A DNA stretch of 29,402 nt from Schoenoplectus triqueter (taxonomy: Eukaryota; Streptophyta; Magnoliopsida; Poales; Cyperaceae), in assembly GCA_964058805.1 (NCBI GenBank), contig CAXKVV010001747.1, forward strand, positions 1 through 29,402, read 5' to 3'. The translations under genes and the position numbers were made by a program. Shown here piece by piece: positions 9,250 to 17,556 of the stretch. Below the pieces are notes generated by a model. That model ran no database searches. It was given only the letters and a program-made list of their open reading frames with translations, and had not been told where the DNA came from. Numbering within the stretch: the first letter of the stretch is position 1; every line of letters begins with the position of its first letter.

Positions 9250-10482
9250 AATTTTCCTGCCCGAGACCTAGCTACTCCTCGTCGGATGAGATATCAACAA
9301 TCTCTATCCTCCACAACTCCCGATGGCTGAATGATATTGGTATCCAGATCGGGAGGTGCATGTCAGACATGTGTTCTTGTTTCTACAAGTACATGTTCGG
9401 CTCTTGGGGCCCCTTGTCGGGTACCTTACGAACGAACCCACACTCTATGAGATATTTCATGTCGAAGAGTGGGTATATAGTAGCATTAGGTATCTTGAGA
9501 CATCCAAAATTAGCATGTAAGCCAATGCCGTAGGGTAGGTAGCAGCTGTGATGGTCCCGTCTTCCTCCGTTTCTTCTCTGATTTTTGTCTAGTGGTGCAT
9601 CATGTGGAGCATCAGATCGAGCTATTTCATGTCACCTCTCGGGTCCAGCATGAGATCCAAAAGTTTCATCTCTTCCAAGGTCACCTTGTCCACATCTTCG
9701 TTTCGTGCAAAAATGGTGAGAGCAAGTGCTCTCTGAATGCAGCGGATGACCAGGTGTTCGATGGATTGGGCCTTATACTCACCATGCCCCCGGTGCCTTG
9801 TTACAAATTCTCAAAAGTCATCCACACGGTACTGTCTATTAAACCTTCTTTTATCGTAAACTGGTCACATATAGAAATCAAACAAAATCCTTAGCTCAGT
9901 GAAACCTACCGCGTGGTTCCGATTACCCAACTGGAAGAGCAAGCATTATGTGTGCCCTGGACCCTCAATGTATTTCACTAATGAGAAGAATTTGATTGCC
10001 AGGCGTGAGCTTGCCATGAAGTTACATCCAGTGGTCCAAAACATGGGGTCCATGTTGACGCGTTGGGTCATGGTCGCGAAGTCGCTGCCAACCCCGAGGC
10101 TGTCAATTGCGTCGAGGTCAAAGAGTGGTGTGGGCACATATGCGCATGTCTACAGCCTCTAGAAGTTGCTCAGTCTTTCTTGCCAAGTCAAAGGGGTTAT
10201 GATGAATCTCGTGGGGTCTGATGGGTTCTGGCTTGGTTCTGGCTGTGTACGACCCGTATGGGTCCTTGTACAGCCCATATGAGTCATCTGGCATGTTGCA
10301 GTGGAGGTGAGGATTGTGAGGAGGGAGATAAGTGTTGTGTTTTGAATTATGTAGAGAGTGTTGGCTACGCTGTAGTGAGGGAGGAAGAGGATAAAATGGG
10401 AGGAATCATGAATTAATTGCTGGGAGATGTATTTTCTTTTTTTGTTTCCTTCCCATTTTTGTTTTGTCAATGAGTCATACAA
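9250..10482 (-). pseudogene. ATHILA-ORF-type protein relic, cassette 1
   Basis: Minus-strand translation gives PSQNPSDPTRFIITPLTWQE-RLSNF, then (after one stop) YVPTPLFDLDAIDSLGVGSD-FATMTQRVNMDPMFW, CNFMASSRLAIKFFSLVKYI and LLFQLGNRNHAVGFTELRIL. Further left follow IEHLVIRCIQRALALTIFAR and KVTLEEMKLLDLMLDPRGDM. The order RFI-x-x-x-x-W-E-R, F-D-x-D-A-x-x-x-L-G, then F-x-x-x, F-x-L-G-x-x-x-x-x-x-F-x-E-L, then R-x-x-x-x-T-I-F-x-R matches ATHILA ORF-1 family proteins. Stops occur in most segments. Paired-palindrome site 6 lies within or just before the N-terminal reading frame and site 7 about 200 bp upstream. It is clearly related to, but strongly diverged from, cassette 2. Confidence 0.68.
10246..10281. 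promoter_or_regulatory. Paired-palindrome site 6
   Basis: TGTACGACCCGTATG (10246-10260), spacer GGTCCT, TGTACAGCCCATATG (10267-10281), centres 21 bp apart. It lies at the start of the cassette 1 coding relic. Confidence 0.75.
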
Positions 10483-10511
10483 ACCGTATGCATACCCATG
10501 CGGGCCGTATG
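10476..10511. promoter_or_regulatory. Paired-palindrome site 7
   Basis: CATACAAACCGTATG (10476-10490), 6-bp spacer, CATGCGGGCCGTATG (10497-10511), centres 21 bp apart. It lies upstream of the C/T-rich leader of cassette 1. Confidence 0.75.
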
Positions 10512-10567
10512 CGGGTCTAATTAGTTTGGCCTTCTCTTGTTTCTTCCTATTGAGATGATATCATTAT

Positions 10568-10585
10568 TATATATATATATATATT
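10568..10585. repeat. (AT)n microsatellite
   Basis: A short run of alternating A and T lies between cassette 1 and the hairpin block. Confidence 0.85.
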
Positions 10586-10672
10586 AGATTAGCTCTAATT
10601 CACGCTTGTCCTTTCTATCTGTCCTTTTCAAGATAATCTTCTTGCAGTATTATTTTGTGTTCTAAAAAAAAT

Positions 10673-10864
10673 CGCTTGGGTTGACTCCCAAGAAGCGCTT
10701 TATTTTAGGTCTCAAGCTCGACCCTACGGTGCTTACTCTAAAATTCCTTAAAACTAAACTGGGAGCTGTCAGACTTCATTTGCTCTCCAAGACGTTAAAA
10801 AAACTAAAAATTTGCTTGGGCTGTCTCCCAAAAAGCGCTTTATATTAGGTCTCAAGCTCGACCT
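10673..10864. repeat. Two direct copies of a 52-bp hairpin block
   Basis: A block reading CGCTTGGGTTGACTCCCAAG, AAGCGCTTTATTTTAGGTCT and CAAGCTCGACC occurs at 10673-10724. A close copy lies exactly 140 bp further on at 10813-10864. Each can fold through CTTGGG and CCCAAG and again through CGCTT and AAGCG. On the minus strand the block comes just after the end of gag. I recall similar blocks in plant gypsy elements; their role is unknown to me. Confidence 0.8.
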
Positions 10865-10872
10865 TTCTTACT

Positions 10873-12301
10873 TCAATTCTCTGGTGGGACTCTTGTAGCA
10901 CCCGAATTGGTCTCAGGTTTGCTAGAAAGTTTACCTCGGTCTGCGAAAGTAGACGCATTATTGGGGTTTTCATTTCTAACCTCTCCCACATTCAGCTTGG
11001 CGAGCTGAGCGTTGATGGCTTGCATCTGTTCCAGGATGACTTGATTCATTTTCTCTTGGCCCTTCATGAACTCGGTCACGGCTGAGGCAACATAAGAGGG
11101 TCTATGTTGGTTAAACTGAGGTCTGTTGCCCTGGTTCGAAAAATAAGTATTTTTGTAGAAGTTACGGTTACCATTTCCAGAAGCTTGTTGGAACTGCTGG
11201 TTCCATTGGTTATTCTGATATGAATTCCGGTTATAGTTGCCATAATTTCTCGAACCTTACCTTCCCTGAGCCAATTTCTGGAACTCAGGTGATTCCTTCG
11301 GATAGGGTTTGTATGGTGGATTTGTCATAAATGGAGGTCCATTGTTGACAGAGTTAATCTGTTGTGCTCCTTCATCAGGTTGTGTCAGCGGGCATTCCTG
11401 ATAGCCATGTCCTTCATCTCCGTAGAGGTCGCAAGAAACGATTGAAACTGTTCAACAACATTCACTTATCGGCTCTGCTGGAGTTATTTTTGTAGTGCGT
11501 CAATCTTGGCTGAGAGTACCGAGAATTGATCAAGTTCAATTCTTGCGCCACCGCCACCTCCTCTTTAGCGGTCGTGATCCATCCATTGCTCCTACGCGGC
11601 TAGCTTGTCAAAGAGCCTCAATGCTTTGTCGGGCTCCATTTGCATAAAGTTACAGCCTACCGCAAAGTTGACTAGCATGCAATTACTATCCGTTAGGCTT
11701 TGGTAAAAGCCTTCCACAATCATCCAGTCTGAGATATTGTGGTGAGGACATGAGTTCATTAATTCCCTGTATCTTTCCCATACCTCACTCATAGACTCAT
11801 CGGCAACTTGCCTAAATACTGAGATTTACGCTCTAATCTTAGCGGTCCTCTTGTGAGGAAATAATTTACTTACAAATAGATTAGAGATGTTGGCCCAGGT
11901 ACCAACTGAGTCTCTGGGAGAGAGTTAAGCCATCTCTCGGCTCTGTCTTTTAAGGTAAATGAGAAAATAACTAATATGATATAGTCTTCGGAAGCTCCGT
12001 TCAGTCAGATTGCTCCCAAACATTGAAGAGAAGTTTGGATGTGGTCATGTGGGGTTTCGTGTTCCAACCCGTGATAGCAGTTATTTTGTAGGATGCTGAT
12101 GGTGCTCGCGCCATAACTGGGGGGTTCTCCGGTTAGACGGGGGAGTCTGATCGGGCCCCTCGCATCAGTGGCTCGTGGTGTTGCGTAGTCCAACAGCGTT
12201 CTCGACACAAATTGTCCTTCACCAGCTCCACTTAGTGGTGGATCTTCACCGTCACCGGTGTGGTCCCTTCGATTTTCAACTCCGTCAGCTTGATTGTTCA
12301 T
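10873..12301 (-). pseudogene. gag: gag relic of the ATHILA-like element
   Basis: This is the first coding region after the primer site. The N-terminal frame (12301-12005) begins MNN and contains RTLLDYATPRATDARGPIRL, typical of plant gypsy gag. Next, across frameshifts, come FSFTLKDRAERWLNSLPE and VWERYRELMNSCPHH, which belong to the retrotransposon gag core (RA-x-x-WL-x-S-L-P, then W-E-R-x-x-x-L-x-x-x-C-P-H-H). A zinc knuckle follows near 11440-11395, reading CDLYGDEGHGYQEC; the second cysteine is replaced by tyrosine, so it could not bind zinc normally. The tail is asparagine- and glutamine-rich, then helical (VTEFMKGQEKMNQVILEQMQ), ending at a stop near 10873. Several frameshifts and stops make it inactive. 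A pol frame does not follow. Confidence 0.85.
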
Positions 12302-12512
12302 GTTATATTTTGGGATTGGGAGTTGTTCTGAGACAGAAGAAGATCGATGTGTGTCTAGTGTGATATTCTGGCTTCTTAGCTGGTATTCTCTTACTGGAGG
12401 GAGCTTTTCTAGTTTAGATCATGAATCAGAAAAAGAATAATGAATAAAAAGAATAGAAATAAAATAAAAAATCTAGATAAAAAAACAAAATAAACTGAGT
12501 AATTGCGTTGCC

Positions 12513-12529
12513 CTCCCAGCAACGTGCCA
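12513..12529 (-). other. Primer binding site, tRNA-Asp-like
   Basis: Seven bases inside the right LTR the minus strand reads TGGCACGTTGCTGGGAG. This resembles the complement of the 3' end of plant tRNA-Asp (TGGCGCCGTTGCCGGGG) with one base lost and three changed. ATHILA elements commonly use tRNA-Asp. It identifies the right LTR as the 5' LTR. Confidence 0.7.
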
Positions 12530-12838
12530 AAAAGCTTGATGCATGCATGAGGCTATACCAACTTTTAAAATTTATAATACCCTTACACTACTTGGTTCGG
12601 TCGCAAGCGCACGACCTACGCTGGTATAGTAAGGGGTCGATCTGCAGGGAAGGAGATAACTACTGAGTTTACCCAACTCGGGTCTCTAGATGTGCAAATA
12701 AGTAGAGGGGTATTCTGAGTTTTTGGTGATAAATATAAAATAGATAAAATAGAAAATAATAACTAAATCTTTTTATGTTTTGATTTTTCTAAAATAATAG
12801 TTCTTAGGGATACATGTCAGTTCCACTTGGATCTGGAC

Positions 12839-12874
12839 CATATGACCCGTATGCACATGCATATGGTCCATATG
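12839..12874. promoter_or_regulatory. Paired-palindrome site 8 (in 5' LTR)
   Basis: CATATGACCCGTATG (12839-12853), spacer CACATG, CATATGGTCCATATG (12860-12874), centres 21 bp apart. It keeps the base lost from site 1. Confidence 0.8.
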
Positions 12875-12973
12875 GACTCAGACAAGTCACAATTATTCTT
12901 AGAGATTATTTTCTTCTTTGGTTGCGCGAATCTTAACCGGCCAGTGCCTGTCTTCTACTTTGATCCTTGCCTT

Positions 12974-14976
12974 TGTTAGTTTATAATAATCTCGAAGTCA
13001 ATAATACGATAAATTGATTATATAAAGCTTTGTTCATGAATTGGATATTTAAACGATATTTTATTTCCTTGAGTATAATTGAATTTATGAATCATTCAGA
13101 GTTCATGACTGGAATTGTGAAACTTCATAATATAGAATATACTTTTAAAAGTCACTAACCAAGGTAATTATCAGGAACACTAATTAACCGCTATCATGTT
13201 AGTATGTGGATTGAATGATGGTCAAGTTTTACAGACCATAGATAAAGAGTTATCATTTTAATCACATAGATAGATGTTCTAGGAATATCGTATTTGACAG
13301 ACCCCGAATGAAACATTAAATGAAATTGTGTTCGTGTCATTAATATTTTCGTTCAGTGTTAAATTCTAAAGTATGAGATATTCATCTTTCCTACATAAGA
13401 TATGTATGCGTGTGATTTCTACCAAACATTATCCGTAAAAGGTGGCTATAAAGGTAGCTCTTCGGTATACATAACTTATGCGGAGGAAGAGATGGTTTAC
13501 CAAAAGTACTATTGTTCATCGTATTTATATATGAGTTATAGCATAAGTGGGCCCCTTGATAGAGTAAGATTATCTGCTAGTAGTATAATTGCAAGAGTAA
13601 TTATATTTGATAATTTACTCAGGATCAAGAAAAAATTAAGTTTGCAAGGATGACACATACCTACCTTGAAATTGATCTGATAGCTATGAGACAAAAGAAT
13701 TAAACACAAGTAAATAGTTTACTGGATCATGATATTGTAAAGTACATCATCATCTGTGTAATTGGATGGTCATAATGCATTCTGCCAGATGCCTCCTATG
13801 ATTATAGAAGTTAAAACGATTTTAACTCTATTTACCAACATAACACGGATCCTGTCGGGTCACACCATATAGGAGTTAATCGGAGAATCTTATTGATTAA
13901 TTATAAATTATTTATAATTAATAATAAGATGGTTATAATTAATTATATATGATATAATTATATTTGTCATAGAGATGACAAGAAGCAAAAATCAGATTGA
14001 ATTTATAACGTGTTGGACACGTCGTATAAATTCGCCGAAACAATAACCGAGAAAAATATAATTGTACATGATAATTATATATATTTGATTTGGATTTTAA
14101 ATGTTTATTATGGGCCAAAAGCCCATTAATGATTAAAGCCTTAATTAATAATTAAAAGCCCAAAATTAAAAAGCCCAAAAAGGCCCATGAAAAGCCCATG
14201 CCGACCTCAAAAGGGTATTTTGGTAATTTGGCCAAAAGCCCAATGGCATTTTGGTAAATTAGATGAACTTTAAGAGTAGTTTGATCTTTTCACTTTGAAA
14301 CCTCCCTACTATTCATGATGGCATTTTGGTAATTTGGCAATTCCACATTTTCTATAAATAGAGGGGTGGGGTGTGAGAGAAAACTACACCAAATCAGTTC
14401 TACTTCTCTCTCGGTATACGATTATTTCAGAATTCACAGGATCGGTGAATAGTGTTTTTACGAAAGTTGCGGTATTTCTGCACATTTGTGAAATAAAATA
14501 ACTGTGAGTCATGAATAGTACTATTTCGTCTTTTTCTCGGTGAATAGTATTTTTGCGAGAAACCGCGGTTTGCGGTATTTCTAGCAAAAGAAATAAGCTG
14601 CTCTCTGGTCAGTTCTGGTGGATAACCTACAGAGACATCAGACATTTGGTGCTCCAAGACAAACCGATTTTCATTCCAATTGAAATTTAGAAGCGAGGTA
14701 TAACATCTTATATTAATCTATTTAATCGTTAAGTAGATTAATATTTTAGAAATCAATCATGGAGTAGATCAATAAATATTTAAAGAGGTGTGTATCTCTC
14801 GGTAATCATCCGACATACCACTTTAACCCTAAGCTTAAGTTAGAAGTAAAATAATATTTTACTCGTTAATTATCCGACATACTTTAATCCCTAACTTAAG
14901 TAGAAGTAAAATTTTTATTCTACGGTCTTTCCGCAGCTTGAGCATTAACGTGATATAGGCATTCCAAAACCCAACA
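12974..14976 (+). mobile_element. Ty1/copia solo LTR (SIRE/Maximus-like)
   Basis: A 2003-bp insert begins TGTTAG and ends CCAACA. It contains repeated AAGCCCA/GGCCCA motifs (14113-14205), CTATAAATAGAGGGG at 14352-14366, and then a leader with a duplicated CGGTGAATAGT...GCGGTATTTCT segment (14443-14479 and 14538-14581). The flanks are GCCTT and ACCTC; the uninterrupted left LTR of the host element has GCCTC at this place, so each copy differs from the original 5-bp site by one transition. There is no internal coding region, so it is a solo LTR left by recombination. The clade is inferred from length, ends and promoter layout. Confidence 0.85.
14352..14360 (+). promoter_or_regulatory. TATA box of the copia solo LTR
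   Basis: CTATAAATAGAGGGG reads on the plus strand about two thirds through the LTR and would place a transcript start near 14385. The downstream region is C/T-rich (CTACTTCTCTCTCGG). Confidence 0.65.
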
Positions 14977-15214
14977 ACCTCCTCTAAGGACTTCGGGCCT
15001 CCGATGTCTCAAACCGCCCTTGAGATTGGCCGACGGCTAGGGTTTGCGAAGTTGGAGTGGAATAGGTGGAGTTGGTGTGAAAATAGTGGTCAAAATGGAG
15101 CTCCCCCAAAACCCTAGGCTGCTGGCGTAATTATAGGAGAGGGATCAAACAAGTTGAAAGTGAATCGCTGCATTAAATCACTAACTTCTTTGGAGATCTT
15201 TTTCAAATAGAGAC

Positions 15215-15250
15215 CATACGGTCCGTATGAAGGTGCATACAGGTCGTATG
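15215..15250. promoter_or_regulatory. Paired-palindrome site 9 (in 5' LTR, upstream of the TATA position)
   Basis: CATACGGTCCGTATG (15215-15229, a perfect palindrome apart from the central base), spacer AAGGTG, CATACAGGTCGTATG (15236-15250), centres 21 bp apart. Confidence 0.82.
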
Positions 15251-15495
15251 CTCAATGTAGATGCGACAAATGACTTATGTTGGTCCTGTGGTCCGTCGGT
15301 TGGTGTGAAAGCTCAGTTTGGGACCTGATTCCGTGACTTTTTGGCTTGATATCCCTGAAATAAGTAATAGGTCATAATAGAATCAAATCTAAAAATAAAT
15401 ATGCTTATGCAATGAAATAAAATATGAGATCGAGAGTTTTGATCTATTTTTAGGCACAAATAGGGTTAAAATATGTATATAAATGCATGACATCA

Positions 15496-15500
15496 ATTGA
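15496..15500. repeat. Target-site duplication (right) of the ATHILA-like element
   Basis: ATTGA here matches ATTGT at 3711-3715 in four of five bases. LINE sequence continues directly to the right. Confidence 0.7.
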
Positions 15501-17556
15501 TAAGAGTGATTTGGCCTTAGCAAATAAATGAGAGAACTGAATGTAAAAAGGAACTTTACCATATCAAATATCAAACCAAAATAAAATGTTAGACTAGAAC
15601 CCACCAAAAACTTCATGTTAATCCGCATATATGACACCACCTTAGAAATAAATTATCAAAATGGGAAAATACAACTAGTAAAAGACAAAAATATTTTATG
15701 CGTAAGACTAATTTCAAAAGAGATACAAAATCAATTTGATATCTCCACCACCACTTTGATAATAATACTAAACTCATATGTCATAAATTAAGCACCCCAT
15801 ACTACCAAATTGTTTTGGAGAACATACCATAAACCACTTAACTAATGAATATTTCTTAGAATTACTAGAGTCAACACTAGCCCATAAGAAGTCCCATCGT
15901 AATTTATCGATCTTAGACCGGGTTTTGAAAAGAGATAAATAATAAAGAGGTATAGAAGATAAAATCGAGTTTATAAGTATTCCCCCCATTGATAAGAACT
16001 TCCCTTTTCATACCTGAAGTCGACATTGTATACGTGTAATTAAATCCACCCAAGTTTTTCTAGAGGGTTTTTTCAATGCAAAGAAATTCCTAGATATTTA
16101 AGTGGTAATTTATTAAGTTTACAACCTAAGATTTGTGCAAAAATGAGAAGATTGAGTAGAAAATAAATTTAAAGAAATAAGTTTAGACCATTATGAAGAA
16201 CCCCCATTGAATCATTTTATTTAAACCATTAGCAACCAAAATAAATAAATAAGAGGAGAAATAATCACCTTATCGAATTCCTCTCCGACATTCAAAATAT
16301 TATGTAAGATGTCCATTAACTAAAATATTTATCCTACCCTCCCCATAATATTTTCTACATCCAAGAGACCCATAGAAGACTAAAACCTTATTGTGTAAAA
16401 TTATCAAACAAATAACCTCAATTAATAAAATCAAAGACCTTTTAAAAATCAACCTTACAATGAATATCAGGTTCCTTAGTATTAGCATCATCTTCACTCA
16501 TCCCATTTATCTTTTACCCTCTGAGCCCATTTGACTATTTTATCTTGATGAATATCATAATTCTTTTTTAGAATTAATTAATTTACTAATTTAATCAGAC
16601 AATAAACCTTTGTCCTTTTGAACCTCTTTCAGAACACAAACCTTAACAGTAAGCTCTCTTTTTCGAATTCTAATAGTATGAGAAATATTTCGACTCCAAC
16701 ATTTCTTTTTCATATACATATATTTAATTTTAATTTGCTAACCCACTGCTTTGTTATGACCTAGAAACTTATGAGACGACCATTGAACAACTAAAGCTGA
16801 AAAACCTTCTTAAGTAATCTAGAATTTTCAAAATGAAAATGAGAGATATGAGGAAAACAAATGAAACCAGAATCAAGAATAATAGGACATGGTCAGAAAA
16901 TAGTTTAGGTAGGTAAAAGCTAGAAGTTATATTATATTAAGCTTCCCAAATTGAAATAACTAAAAAACTATTTAATAAAGCCAATTGAGTACTACTTCCA
17001 CCCCGAGCGCAAGAATATTTCTGATTATTTCCTTTATAATCAGTAAGATCAAAAGTAGAAATCAAATCATTAAAAGCTTGTATATTACACAAATCAAAAG
17101 AAACACCTACTTTTTATGACGAAAACGGATAACATTAAAATCCCCCCAACCCAAGCCCAAGTACACCAAACTCCTAAATTAGAAAATTTCAGCCAAAAAA
17201 CATGCTTAAAGATGATAAAATTGGATCATAAATAGCTGAAAAAGTTCAACAAAAATTATTAGATTTATTACGTAAATTAATAGTAATATTAAATTGGCCA
17301 AGCTGAACTGTAAACACCTCAAAAATAATCTTATTCAAATCCAGCAAATAGCCCCCAGCAGTCCCTACCGATGGTATAAAATACAAAGAATTGAAAGTAG
17401 TAAAAATAGATGCAAAAAAAAATGCTTAGAAAAAGAGTCAATATTTGTTTCCTGAAAACAAACAATGTCTATACATTCCTTAACTAGAAGTTCCTTTAAA
17501 TAATGACGTTTAGCTAAAGAATGATAGCCACGCATATTCCAAGATAAAATTATCAT
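15501..17556 (-). pseudogene. L1-type LINE ORF2: endonuclease and reverse transcriptase relic (5' part of the split LINE)
   Basis: ORF2 starts at 17556 with MIILSWNMRGYHSLAKRHYL and continues KECIDIVCFQETN, the endonuclease N terminus with its asparagine (SWN) and glutamate (QET) active-site residues. Near 16500-16400 the minus strand reads, with stops, (V)DF-KVFDFIN-GYLFDNFTQ and ISPLIYLF, matching the reverse-transcriptase block DF-x-KAFD-x-x-N-W and its following loop. Further on come KLNKLPLKYLGISLH (16130-16080) and, at 15989-15774, GGILINSILSSIPLYYLSLF and KLRWDFLWASVDSS, the thumb region. The F-A-D-D active-site block expected between these is not found, so a segment is deleted. Many stops make it inactive. 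It continues at 3715 beyond the inserted retrotransposon. Confidence 0.85.

Larger units (their letters stand above)
3716..15495 (-). mobile_element. ATHILA-like Ty3/gypsy LTR retrotransposon, non-autonomous (no pol found)
   Basis: Two LTRs with TGATG...CATCA-type ends (CATTA at the left copy) bound an internal region of 7.3 kb. Orientation is minus: the primer site adjoins the right LTR, the polypurine tract adjoins the left LTR, the LTR TATA box reads on the minus strand and gag follows the primer site. Contents in transcription order are gag relic (12301-10873), repeated hairpin block, ATHILA-ORF cassette 1 (10482-9250), leader and ATHILA-ORF cassette 2 (8440-6480), then a long 3' non-coding stretch. 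No protease, reverse transcriptase, RNase H or integrase was recognised, so mobility would have needed enzymes from a relative. Later insertions are a hAT MITE at 7972-8262 and a copia solo LTR in the 5' LTR. It sits inside an L1-type LINE. Confidence 0.88.
12537..15495 (-). repeat. 5' LTR of the ATHILA-like element (right copy, carrying a solo LTR)
   Basis: The LTR consists of 12537-12973 and 14982-15495; the rest is an inserted copia solo LTR with its target duplication. Compared with the left LTR it lacks about 530 bp between GTGCCTG and TCTTCTACTT. Its ends are TGATGCATGC and GCATGACATCA. It carries sites 8 and 9 of the paired palindromes. On the minus strand it is the promoter LTR, but its TATA box is mutated. 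Confidence 0.9.

Noticed and set aside
12973..14977. TTGTTAG...CCAACAA insert with CCT on both sides, read at first as a 3-bp-duplication DNA transposon
   Set aside because: The ends fit TGTTAG...CCAACA of a copia LTR, with a TATA box and leader. The 5-bp site GCCTC in the partner LTR explains the flanks better.
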